Shown: positions 1 through 7,416 of the stretch, piece by piece
Position numbering within the stretch: position 1 is the first letter of the stretch
Layout of the letters: every line of letters begins with the position of its first letter
Origin: Bacteroidales bacterium
Lineage (GTDB): Bacteria; Bacteroidota; Bacteroidia; Bacteroidales; P3
DNA: 16,283 bases
Direction of reading: 5' to 3'
Assembly: GCA_017647065.1 (NCBI GenBank)
Contig: JAGCLI010000037.1
Location: 1-16,283, forward strand
Notes under the pieces: model-generated
Seen by the model: the letters and a program-made list of their open reading frames with translations, nothing else
Databases searched by the model: none
Told to the model about the DNA's origin: nothing
Position numbers and translations under genes: made by a program

Positions 1-816
1 ACATCTATCTTCAAAACTTCCTTGTAACTTATATGAGAAATATTCTTTGTTTGTAAACGAAACACTATCGGCATATAACATCGCACGATTAAGACTTGCT
101 CCATAATTGCTCAACTCCACATAGACATCATCTTGTGGCAAACCTAATTTACTCCAATTTACAATACCCCCTTTACCCTCGAAATACTCATCTTTCAAAT
201 AAAATTGTCCAAGAGTTGAATAAATTGTATTAGAGTCTTGAATAGAACGATAAGTTAAATCAATTTCGCTAATAAAATCGGCATAAACTCCACGTTCTTT
301 ATCATTTCTAAAAACATAATCGCCTGCATCTCCAATATACCAAGCAACATTTTTAGATTTATAAAGATACCCCTCAGAAAGTAAAAGTAAGGTGTTTTCA
401 ACTATTTGATTATAGATTTTAACATTGCTATTTGCTATGCAATTTTGCATAGACTTCAACCATTGAGTATAACTCTCAGGAGTTTGTTGTGAGGATTGAA
501 AAGCAATTTGAGTTTGAATGAAAGTAAAAAAACCATTCCTTATTCTTATATTCTTTTTAAACATAGATTGAGATAATTTTGCAATATCTTTTCTATGTTG
601 AATAGAGAAATTAGTCCAAGATTGCTCATACTCTTCCAATAATTGCTCAAAGTCTTTCTTTGCATCAGACTTTAAATTCACATCACTTTCAAGCATTTCT
701 TTTAACTCTCCAAGATAAGTATCTACTTGTCCTGAAAAACCCTTAAATCTTTGTTGAGCGTTTAGATTTATTGCTCCAATTGTAATAAGAAGAATAAGTA
801 ATAATATTTTTTTCAT
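1..816 (-). CDS. Secreted protein of unknown function (partial, 3' end outside window)
   Basis: I do not recognise this gene. The frame is open for 272 codons from an ATG at 816 to the left edge, so only the N-terminal part is seen. Residues 1-20 look like a Sec signal peptide: MKK, a hydrophobic run of L and I, then a probable cleavage near LNAQQ. The mature part starts with a charged, probably helical stretch (about residues 25-85, rich in E, K, L and Q). A more mixed region with aromatic residues follows, including GGIVNWSKLGLP near 222-233. No lipobox cysteine is visible after the signal, so a periplasmic or exported soluble protein is likelier than a lipoprotein. It starts 4 bp after the prmA stop and has no promoter of its own, so it is probably the third gene of the tpiA-prmA operon. 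Function unknown. Confidence 0.8.
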   Translation of the reverse strand, partial: MKKILLLILLITIGAINLNAQQRFKGFSGQVDTYLGELKEMLESDVNLKSDAKKDFEQLLEEYEQSWTNFSIQHRKDIAKLSQSMFKKNIRIRNGFFTFIQTQIAFQSSQQTPESYTQWLKSMQNCIANSNVKIYNQIVENTLLLLSEGYLYKSKNVAWYIGDAGDYVFRNDKERGVYADFISEIDLTYRSIQDSNTIYSTLGQFYLKDEYFEGKGGIVNWSKLGLPQDDVYVELSNYGASLNRAMLYADSVSFTNKEYFSYKLQGSFEDRC

Positions 817-820
817 TATT

Positions 821-1684
821 TTATTTTTTAACAAGTCGCATTGCTGCCCAATTGTCTTTTGTTTCTACATTGGTTAGTTCAAAACCATAGAGTTTACATT
901 CTGTTTCTAAAATTTCAACATCTTGCGAATAAAAACCACTTAAAAACAAAACGCCTTGCTCTTTAATTGATTTTGAATAAGTTTCCATATCAGCAAGAAG
1001 GATATTACGATTTATGTTAGCAAAGAAAACATCAAATTTTTCGTTTTCATCAAGCAAATTCGCATCTCCTAAAAGTACATCTACTTCAACAAAGTTTTTC
1101 TTTGCGTTTTCCTTTGCGTTTTCTGCTGCCCAAATATCAATATCTATTGCTTTTGCATAAGAAGCACCCATTTTCATAGCAAGAATTGCAAAAACACCTG
1201 TTCCGCAACCCATATCCATAACTCTCTTGCCTGCAATATCTTCTTGTGAAATAAAATTGATAATTAAAGAAGTCGTTTGATGATGTGCTGTTCCGAAAGA
1301 CATCTTAGGATTTATGATAATATCATATTTTATTCCCTCTTGCTTTGGATTAAACTCAGGACGCACTACACAAAAATCTCCAAACACAACCGAAGGATAG
1401 TCCTTTTCCCATTCTGCATTCCAATCCTTTTGCTCAATCTTTTCTTCCAAATAAGAAATCTCTAATCCTTGAACAAAACTTAAATTTTCTTGTGCAATTT
1501 GCTTTACCTTATCTAAGCAATAGTTTTCTTCCGAACAATATGCCTCAAAACCATTTTGTGTATCCACAAAACTATCAAAACCAAGTGAAATTAAAGAGTC
1601 TTTAAAGACATCTGCAATCCAAAAATTCTCTTCCTCCCACTTTTGATTGAGAGAAAGAGTAATATTTAACTTAATGTAATACAT
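821..1684 (-). CDS. prmA: Ribosomal protein L11 methyltransferase
   Basis: SAM-dependent methyltransferase of the PrmA family, which methylates ribosomal protein L11 in the cytoplasm. It has 287 residues, normal for the family in Bacteroidota. The N-terminal about 90 residues match the substrate-binding domain, with GFDSF and GFEAY near residues 35-49. The family hallmark SFGTAHHQTT is at 129-138 (most homologues read GTGxHxTT). The SAM-binding glycine loop DMGCGTG is at 157-163, the acidic end of the next strand (AIDID) at 179-183, and a catalytic-loop-like FFANINRNIL about 40 residues later. It begins 1 bp after the tpiA terminal stop (TAATATG), so it is almost certainly translated from the tpiA message. 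If the tpiA nonsense codon is real, polarity could reduce its expression. Intact, no oddities. Confidence 0.95.
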   Translation of the reverse strand: MYYIKLNITLSLNQKWEEENFWIADVFKDSLISLGFDSFVDTQNGFEAYCSEENYCLDKVKQIAQENLSFVQGLEISYLEEKIEQKDWNAEWEKDYPSVVFGDFCVVRPEFNPKQEGIKYDIIINPKMSFGTAHHQTTSLIINFISQEDIAGKRVMDMGCGTGVFAILAMKMGASYAKAIDIDIWAAENAKENAKKNFVEVDVLLGDANLLDENEKFDVFFANINRNILLADMETYSKSIKEQGVLFLSGFYSQDVEILETECKLYGFELTNVETKDNWAAMRLVKK

Positions 1685-1685
1685 A

Positions 1686-2444
1686 TTAAAAACTACGAGC
1701 GATTTCTATAAAGTCTGCACTCTTCAACGCTGCTCCGCCAATAAGTCCTCCATCTACGTCTTGTTGTGCAAAAAGTTCTCTTGCGTTCTTAGGATTGCAA
1801 CTTCCTCCATAAAGAATTGAAATCTCTTGTGCTACATCGTCTGAATATTTCTCTGTAATCAAACCTCTAATAAACGCATGTACCTCTTGTGCTTGTTATT
1901 TTGTTGCAGTTTTTCCTGTTCCTATTGCCCAAACAGGTTCGTATGCTATAACAACCTTTTGAATTTGCTCTTCATTTAAGTGAAACAATCCCTCAACAAC
2001 TTGAGAACGTATTACATCGAAATGTTTATCTGCTTCTCTATCCTCTAATTGTTCTCCGACACATACAATTGGTGTAATTTCTACTTCAAGCAATTTATCT
2101 ACCTTTTGAGCAACATCTTGATTAGTTTCAAAGAAATATTTTCTTCTTTCACTATGTCCTACAATGCAATAATCCATATTCATTGATTGCAACATCTTTG
2201 CTGACACCTCACCTGTATATGCTCCATCATCGAATTTTGATACATTTTGTGCTCCAACAAAAAACTCCACATCCTCTGCTGCATCTCCCACAAGTTCAAG
2301 ATAAGGAAATGGAGGACAAACCACTACATCTACATCTGTTGTATCAAATTCTCTTAACGCTTCTGCTATATCTGTTATCAATTCATCTGCATCGGAAAAC
2401 GTTTTATTTGATTTCCAATTGCCTGCTACTATATTTCTTCTCAT
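1686..2444 (-). pseudogene. tpiA: Triosephosphate isomerase with one in-frame stop codon
   Basis: TIM interconverts glyceraldehyde-3-phosphate and dihydroxyacetone phosphate in glycolysis. The N-terminal part is a textbook TIM: NWK with catalytic K11, GHSERR with H97, and loop 6 YEPVWAIGTGK with catalytic E169. After codon 182 (GTGKTATK) there is a TAA at 1896-1898. The same frame then continues for 69 conserved codons ([36 protein letters not shown]) to a normal TAA at 1686-1688. Full length would be about 252 residues, the usual size, so nothing is inserted or deleted. Most TIMs have an acidic residue at the stop position, so GAA changed to TAA is the simplest origin. The truncated product lacks strands 7 and 8 and the phosphate-binding GGS and GG loops and should be inactive. 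A genuine nonsense mutation, an assembly error and read-through are all possible. First gene of an operon with prmA. Confidence 0.9.
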
Positions 2445-2474
2445 AATCTATTTTATTTTTTCTATTAACGTTTG

Positions 2475-2482
2475 CAAAGGTA
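2475..2482 (-). promoter_or_regulatory. -7 promoter element for tpiA-prmA operon
   Basis: On the minus strand the sequence TACCTTTG matches the Bacteroidota -7 consensus TAnnTTTG, 30 bp before the tpiA ATG, which would give a leader of roughly 25 nt. No clear TTTG/TTG is seen 19-21 bp upstream, where the DNA is A/T tracts. The motif match is direct; promoter activity is inferred. Confidence 0.65.
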
Positions 2483-2520
2483 AAAATATTCCTTTGAAAA
2501 AATTATTTTTTTCTTAGGAA

Positions 2521-2565
2521 TATTTTAAAAAATCAAAGAAAAAAATAAAAAAAACAAAGAGTTTG
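2521..2565 (-). terminator. Weak terminator after the GT4 gene
   Basis: Downstream of the glycosyltransferase stop on the minus strand, a short hairpin (CAAA-CTC-TTTG, 2555-2565) is followed by a long T-rich run. The stem is only 4 bp, so this is a weak candidate. The remaining bases of the 2445-2573 gap hold the tpiA promoter and A/T tracts. Confidence 0.3.
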
Positions 2566-2573
2566 AAAATTTG

Positions 2574-3740
2574 TTAGTATGAAATCAATTTGTCTATTTC
2601 GGATTTCACAACATCAATCAATCTTTCATAATACCTGTTTTCAGAATACTCTCCAACAACTCTCTCTCTTGCAAAAGCAGAAAGGCGTTCAAACAACGTA
2701 TTATCAGAAAACAATCGTTCAATCGTAGACACAATTGCATCATAATCTTTGAATGAAACAATAAAACCGTTTTTGCCATTTTCAACAACATCTTTTGCAG
2801 CCAAAATATCATAAGCTACAACGGGCACTCCTCTTTTCATTGCTTCGATTACAACCATGCTAAAACCCTCATACCAATTACTTAAAAACAAAAGGACTTT
2901 CGATTCCAAGTAAAACTGATTTAACTGTTCTTTCTCCAAGAATCCAAAGAATTTTACGTTTGATGGTATTTCTCTATCTTGAAAATTGTTCTTTGCACCA
3001 GCCACTGCAAACTCGTAATCAGGCATTTTTTTCGCTATTTTCAGAAAATCATTAAAGCCTTTTTCTTCTGTAATTCTCCCAACAAAAGATATATATTTTC
3101 TATTGCAAGATTTAATTTCATTATTTGCTGACACATCTATTGCATTAGGCAACAAACTGACTTTACTTTTAGGATTCAGATACTCTTTAATAAGATACAT
3201 TTGCACCTTATTAAGACAGAGGAAATTATTTACCTTATTATAATAGCCCAATTTTCTAACAAGATAATATCTTACAAAAAATGAAAACGATGCAATGGCA
3301 TTTCCTGCACACCTATTTTTGAAACAATTCCACTCTCTACCCTTTCCGATACAATCTTTACAAATTTTACCCTCTCTATACAAAATTCCAATCGGACAAA
3401 ACAGTCGATAATTATGTACAATTTGAAAAACCTTCAAACCTTTCTTTCTCAAAAAAGGAATAATCGCAGGAGATATTATAGGAAACAAGTTATGCAATAT
3501 CACAGCATCAAAATCATCTTCCTTTAATATTGCATTCAAGTCTCTAAAACTTCGAAAATTAACCACCGAAGTGAACATTCCCCAAAATTTTCCAAGGAAC
3601 CATTTATTCATTTCAGAATAAGAACGAGTATAAAGCACAACTTTATGCCCATGCTTTTCCAAAAGAGTCTTTTGAAACTCCACAACAGATTCTTCTCCAC
3701 CCCGTATAGAATATTCATTATGGATTATAAGAAAATTCAT
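2574..3740 (-). CDS. GT4-family glycosyltransferase
   Basis: Retaining GT-B glycosyltransferase (GT4 / glycosyl transferases group 1) of 388 residues, cytoplasmic or membrane-associated. The N-terminal acceptor domain opens with FLIIHNEYSIRGGEE, containing the GGxE loop typical of GT4 enzymes that start MKIL.IH. A cysteine cluster (FCPIG near 114-118, CKDC 127-130, C139, C144) belongs to a recognisable GT4 subgroup. The donor domain has FVGRITEEKG at 219-228, with the conserved R and K that contact the nucleotide-sugar phosphates, and the E-x7-E motif at E291/E299 in EGFSMVVIEAM. The sugar and acceptor cannot be read from the sequence. The gene lies just downstream of a Wzx-like flippase on the same strand but has its own promoter. 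A role in surface polysaccharide or glycan assembly is therefore likely, though not proven. Confidence 0.92.
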   Translation of the reverse strand: MNFLIIHNEYSIRGGEESVVEFQKTLLEKHGHKVVLYTRSYSEMNKWFLGKFWGMFTSVVNFRSFRDLNAILKEDDFDAVILHNLFPIISPAIIPFLRKKGLKVFQIVHNYRLFCPIGILYREGKICKDCIGKGREWNCFKNRCAGNAIASFSFFVRYYLVRKLGYYNKVNNFLCLNKVQMYLIKEYLNPKSKVSLLPNAIDVSANNEIKSCNRKYISFVGRITEEKGFNDFLKIAKKMPDYEFAVAGAKNNFQDREIPSNVKFFGFLEKEQLNQFYLESKVLLFLSNWYEGFSMVVIEAMKRGVPVVAYDILAAKDVVENGKNGFIVSFKDYDAIVSTIERLFSDNTLFERLSAFARERVVGEYSENRYYERLIDVVKSEIDKLISY

Positions 3741-3809
3741 TCTATTGTTTAATCAGTTTTATTGTATATTCAGTATTCTTTTCTACTATTTTCAACACTT
3801 TTACGTTTG

Positions 3810-3840
3810 CAAATCTACTATTTTCTTTCATATCAACAAA
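3810..3840 (-). promoter_or_regulatory. Promoter for the GT4 gene
   Basis: A near-perfect Bacteroidota promoter on the minus strand: TTTG (3840-3837), a 19-bp spacer, then TAGATTTG (3817-3810). It starts right after the flippase stop codon and predicts a leader of about 65 nt before the GT4 ATG. The glycosyltransferase can therefore be expressed independently of the flippase operon. Confidence 0.75.
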
Positions 3841-3844
3841 ATAT

Positions 3845-5179
3845 TTATGCAACTAACTCTTTAATACTCTTTTTAACATAATAAGAACTCAATAAGTAAT
3901 AAATCACAAACAATGTGAAATTACTCAATAACAACGAATACGCAACTCCTATCTCCCCATAAATAGGAGCAGTAAAACTAAACAACAAATAACTCAATCC
4001 ATTGATAATAACAGAGGTTAAAATAGTAATGTAATTCTTTTCAAAATAAGTGAAATAGTTAAAAAAGAAAAGATTAAGTGAAGCGAAAATCTGTGCAAGA
4101 CACAAAGGAGGTAGAATACTCATAATAAGAGAATAAGTCTTTGGGAAAACACCCCAATTTAATAATAACCACGCTCCTATATATATTCCCACACAAAGCA
4201 AAAGCAAAAGAATAAAAATTCTAAGTCCATTCCTATCGGTTTTCTTTTTTAAAAGACTTAGGTTTTTCTCTTGTAAAAATGATGGTAACCAAATAACATT
4301 AACCGATTGATACACAATCACAGGAATAGTTGCAAGAAGTGATGCTAAATTATAGACTGCCACAACCCCTACTCCACAATAAAGCATCACAAAGTGTTTA
4401 TCGCCAAAATTAGTTATAGCACTCAAAAGAGCAACAAAAGAAAGAGGAAGTCCAATCTTCAAACCCTTACGCAAATAATATGAAGAAAATTTAAGAGTAA
4501 AGTTTTTGCAAAGGAAAATAGCGAAAACCCCACAAAGAATAAGTTCTACAAGATAGGTTATTGCCAAACGCAAAAGAGCAGCATCAGCATTGGCAGCAGT
4601 ATAAAGAAGAATAATTGATAATCCATTAGCAAAAAAGAAACGTATTAAATTAAACGCTTGAATATTCTTTATTTTCTCTGCTGCAACGAAGTAATAAGTC
4701 AAAAGATTGGAAAGAACCATCGATGCCATTGCCACAAAGAGATAAGGACGATAAGTATCGTAAGAAAAACCACTTACATCGTTATTGCGATTGATAAAAG
4801 AAAAGAAATACTCATCAATTCCTGTAAAAGAAAGTAAAGAAAAAACACAAACAAGCGTAAGTAAAAGCGTAAGAGAAAGAGTAAAGAGCATACTTCCTTG
4901 TGCTTTGTTATCGCTTTTTGTATCAGCAAAAAGTTTAGGTACTGAGGCATGAAAACCAAGTGTAAAAACAAAACTCATTGCCATAGCAAAACTATAAAGA
5001 TAACCATAAACCCCAAACTCTTCACGAGTCATAAGATGAAGAAAAACAGGTATTAGCAAGAAATTAGCACCTCTTACCAAAACATCAGTTGAAAAAAGCG
5101 AAAGAAAACGTCTAAATGCTACTTTATTTCTATATGTTTCAAGACTTTTTTTCCAAAATGATTGTTTATTTTCTCGCAT
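3845..5179 (-). CDS. Wzx-like oligosaccharide flippase (MOP superfamily)
   Basis: Polytopic inner-membrane protein of 444 residues with roughly 12-14 hydrophobic segments. It resembles polysaccharide biosynthesis/flippase proteins that move lipid-linked oligosaccharides across the inner membrane. The first membrane region (STDVLVRGANFLLIPVFLHL followed by TREEFGVYGY) is the family signature: a hydrophobic helix ending in (T)xEEFGxY. Short charged loops separate the later helices, and the C-terminus is basic (YYVKKSIKELVA). The chosen ATG lies 61 bp inside the preceding DUF721 gene. No other in-frame ATG occurs before the first helix, and the resulting hydrophilic N-terminus of about 25 residues is normal for the family, so the overlap looks real. 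The GT4 gene downstream supports a glycan role. Substrate unknown. Confidence 0.9.
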   Translation of the reverse strand: MRENKQSFWKKSLETYRNKVAFRRFLSLFSTDVLVRGANFLLIPVFLHLMTREEFGVYGYLYSFAMAMSFVFTLGFHASVPKLFADTKSDNKAQGSMLFTLSLTLLLTLVCVFSLLSFTGIDEYFFSFINRNNDVSGFSYDTYRPYLFVAMASMVLSNLLTYYFVAAEKIKNIQAFNLIRFFFANGLSIILLYTAANADAALLRLAITYLVELILCGVFAIFLCKNFTLKFSSYYLRKGLKIGLPLSFVALLSAITNFGDKHFVMLYCGVGVVAVYNLASLLATIPVIVYQSVNVIWLPSFLQEKNLSLLKKKTDRNGLRIFILLLLLCVGIYIGAWLLLNWGVFPKTYSLIMSILPPLCLAQIFASLNLFFFNYFTYFEKNYITILTSVIINGLSYLLFSFTAPIYGEIGVAYSLLLSNFTLFVIYYLLSSYYVKKSIKELVA

Positions 5180-5442
5180 ATATTACCTCTTACCATCATT
5201 AACTCACTACGAAGTGCAGGAGCATTCACATAAACAAAGAGAACCTTATCATAAACATAGATTTTCTTAGTTAATTTCTTGATTAAATCTCCTGTAATCT
5301 CTTCCCACACCTTAATAATCTCCTCTTGATTAAAATCAGTTGGTATTCCAAGTGATTCCAAAAAGCGTTCCATTACATTTATAATAGGTTGCTCACTTGC
5401 TTCGCTTAAACCTCTTGGTTTTATATAATAATCCTTGTTCAT
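5119..5442 (-). CDS. DUF721 / DciA-like protein
   Basis: Small protein of 107 residues of the DUF721 family. In many bacteria this family (DciA) interacts with the replicative helicase DnaB and helps load it. The visible core runs from about residue 40 to 100: a KVWEEITGDLI segment (the conserved W..I.G motif), KLTKKIYVYDKVLFVYVNAPALRSEL (strand - strand - A-L-R-x-E-L), then a helix ending near KVLKHIEIK. The start overlaps the recF stop by 4 bp (ATGA), indicating translational coupling, and the 3' end overlaps the flippase start. recF next to DUF721 is a known conserved arrangement. That this protein loads DnaB here is inferred from the family. Confidence 0.85.
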   Translation of the reverse strand: MNKDYYIKPRGLSEASEQPIINVMERFLESLGIPTDFNQEEIIKVWEEITGDLIKKLTKKIYVYDKVLFVYVNAPALRSELMMVRGNICEKINNHFGKKVLKHIEIK

Positions 5443-6512
5443 AATTTAAAGATTTTAGTCTTATCTTTCAACTCTTCGCCTATCATTTTCTCAACCCTTT
5501 CAAGATGAGTGTCGGTAATAAAAACCTGACTAAATCTACCATCTTCCAATAATGCTAAAATTCTACTAACTCTTTCAAAATCAAATTTATCAAAAATATC
5601 ATCTAACAATAATATAGGTTTCACACCCATATTTTTTTGAAGAAAATCAAACTGTGCAAGTTTGAGTGAAAGAAGAAAAGTCTTTTGTTGTCCTTGAGAG
5701 GCATGAGTTTTAATAGGCATTTGTTTAAGAGAAAAAATCAAATCATCTTTATGCACCCCTACAGTAGTATATCCGACAACCTTATCTTTCTCTCTATTTT
5801 CTTTCAACAAACAAAGCAAATCACCCTCAAAGGTTTGATACTCAATTTCTACATCTTCCTTATTTTGAGAAATAAACTGATAAAAGTCATTCATCGGTTG
5901 CTTAAACCCTTTAAAAAACTCCTTTCTTTTCTCTTGGACACACGCACCATAAAGTGCAATTTGCTCCTCCCAAATCAAAAGATTAACTTCATCAATATAA
6001 TGATAGAGTTGAAAAGATTTTAATAATTTATTTCTTTGCTCCACTGCTTTGTTGTAGCGAATAAGATTTTGAAGATAAACCTTATCTTGTTGAGAAATAA
6101 TCAAATCTATGAATTTTCTTCTCACCTCGCTACCTCCTGTAATTAACACATGGTCATTAGGGGCAATCATTACACAAGGTACCTTACCAATATGCTCTGA
6201 AAGTCGATTATAAGACTTCTGAGAGTATTTCATTTGCTTTTTGCCATCTCTCTTCAACACACAAGAATAAACCTCTTCTACGCCCTTAAAATCATAAAAA
6301 CCATGTAGAGCAAAGAAATCTTGTTCATATCTAATGGAATGAAAATCATTATTATTGAAAAAACTCTTACAAAAACTCAAATAATAAATAGCATCAAGTA
6401 TATTTGTTTTGCCAACGCCATTATTACCAACAAAACAATTGATTTGAGAAAAAGAAAACTCCTTTTCTTCTATGTTTTTAAAATTAGATATTTTTAATTT
6501 TTTCAAGAACAT
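5439..6512 (-). CDS. recF: DNA replication/repair protein RecF
   Basis: SMC-like ABC ATPase that, with RecO and RecR, helps load RecA at single-strand gaps. It has 357 residues, normal length. The start MFLKKLKISNFKN is typical (LxLxNFRN). The Walker A GNNGVGKT is at 29-36, the ABC signature SQGQQK at 272-277, and Walker B ILLLDD at 300-305 followed by IFDKFD. The D-loop/H-loop region FITDTH is near 331-336. The ATG lies 29 bp inside the 3' end of ispH, so the two are co-transcribed; the stop overlaps the DUF721 start. No defect seen. Confidence 0.96.
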   Translation of the reverse strand: MFLKKLKISNFKNIEEKEFSFSQINCFVGNNGVGKTNILDAIYYLSFCKSFFNNNDFHSIRYEQDFFALHGFYDFKGVEEVYSCVLKRDGKKQMKYSQKSYNRLSEHIGKVPCVMIAPNDHVLITGGSEVRRKFIDLIISQQDKVYLQNLIRYNKAVEQRNKLLKSFQLYHYIDEVNLLIWEEQIALYGACVQEKRKEFFKGFKQPMNDFYQFISQNKEDVEIEYQTFEGDLLCLLKENREKDKVVGYTTVGVHKDDLIFSLKQMPIKTHASQGQQKTFLLSLKLAQFDFLQKNMGVKPILLLDDIFDKFDFERVSRILALLEDGRFSQVFITDTHLERVEKMIGEELKDKTKIFKL

Positions 6513-7359
6513 AATCTCTAATCTCTTGCATTAACCACATAGGTGTTGATGTTGCACCACTAATCCCAATTCTATTATACTGTTTCAACTCTTCAACATC
6601 AATATCCCCCTTTTCAGTAATAAAATACGTTTCTTTTTTATGCTGTTTACAAAAATCAAAAAGATAATTCCCATTGCTTGAATGCCTTCCACTTACAAAC
6701 AAAAGTGCATCAACACTATCAGCAAAAGAAAGTAAAGTCGTAGTTCTGCTTGCCATTCTCTTACAAATAGAGTTCACAGGAAAGAATTTCTCGTTATTAT
6801 TTTCCTTCATTCTCTTACCGATAACCTGCACCAACTCCTCAAACTCTTCCTTATTCTTAGTTGTCTGCGAAAAAAGATACACCGCCTTAGAGAAATCAAT
6901 CTTATCAATCTCCTCTTGCTTGCTGATAACTATTGCTGTGTTATCTGTCTGCCCTTCCAAACCTATAACCTCAGCATGCCCCTTCTTACCAAAAATAACT
7001 ATCTGCCCATCGTTCATAGCACACTGCTCATACGCTTTCTTCACATCCTTTTGAAGTTTCAACACAATAGGACATGTAGCATCAAAAATCTCTATATTAT
7101 TTCTCTTAGCAAGAGCATAAGTAGAAGGAGGTTCTCCATGTGCCCTTATCATCACCCTACAATTGTGCAAATTCTGCAAATCATTAACATCTATGATTTT
7201 CAAACCCAACTGCTCAAGACGGTTAATTTCCATAGAATTATGCACCAACTCACCAAGACAATAAAGTTCTCCAAATTCTTTTAAACAATTTTCACTCAAC
7301 TTTATTGCACTTGTAACGCCAAAACAAAAACCTGCTTGTTTTTCAATTTCAATTTCCAT
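6484..7359 (-). CDS. ispH: 4-hydroxy-3-methylbut-2-enyl diphosphate reductase
   Basis: Iron-sulfur enzyme of the last step of the non-mevalonate (MEP) pathway, converting HMBPP to IPP and DMAPP. The three cluster cysteines are present: C12 (AGFCFGV), C96 (DATCPIV) and C199 (NSICKR). Substrate-binding H40 (LVHNSMEINRL), H74 (IRAHGEPP), H128 and E130 (KKGHAEVIG) and T167 (SQTTK) are also present. An in-frame ATG exists farther upstream (7491), but the extra 44 residues do not resemble the family. Starting at 7359 gives 291 residues and puts the first cysteine at position 12, as in E. coli IspH. The -7 element ends only 4 nt before this ATG, so the mRNA may be leaderless. First gene of the ispH-recF-DUF721-flippase cluster. 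Confidence 0.96.
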   Translation of the reverse strand: MEIEIEKQAGFCFGVTSAIKLSENCLKEFGELYCLGELVHNSMEINRLEQLGLKIIDVNDLQNLHNCRVMIRAHGEPPSTYALAKRNNIEIFDATCPIVLKLQKDVKKAYEQCAMNDGQIVIFGKKGHAEVIGLEGQTDNTAIVISKQEEIDKIDFSKAVYLFSQTTKNKEEFEELVQVIGKRMKENNNEKFFPVNSICKRMASRTTTLLSFADSVDALLFVSGRHSSNGNYLFDFCKQHKKETYFITEKGDIDVEELKQYNRIGISGATSTPMWLMQEIRDYVLEKIKNI

Positions 7360-7392
7360 TTTGCAAAGATAAACCTTTTTTTTGTAATTTTG
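7360..7392 (+). promoter_or_regulatory. Promoter for the DUF2156-GNAT operon
   Basis: TTTG at 7360-7363, a 21-bp spacer and TAATTTTG at 7385-7392 match the Bacteroidota -33/-7 pattern. The start codon follows at 7417, giving a leader of about 20 nt. The promoter physically interleaves with the ispH promoter on the other strand. Confidence 0.6.
7364..7371 (-). promoter_or_regulatory. -7 promoter element for ispH operon
   Basis: Minus-strand TATCTTTG followed by CAAA and the ispH ATG. It matches TAnnTTTG exactly, but no good TTTG lies 19-21 bp upstream. The placement implies transcription starts at or within a few bases of the start codon. It lies inside the spacer of the divergent plus-strand promoter. 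Confidence 0.6.
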
Positions 7393-7416
7393 AAACCTAA
7401 AAACAAAACAAGAACA

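Noticed and set aside
1896..1898. Reassigned TAA codon (alternative genetic code)
   Set aside because: TAA terminates many genes in the window at the expected lengths, including tpiA itself at 1686-1688.
6674..7284. Plus-strand open frames opposite ispH
   Set aside because: ispH is unambiguous on the minus strand; the opposite translations show no recognisable domain.
7336..7416. N-terminal extension of the DUF2156 gene
   Set aside because: It overlaps ispH and both promoters and would place the start codon upstream of the -7 element; the family-like sequence begins at 7417.
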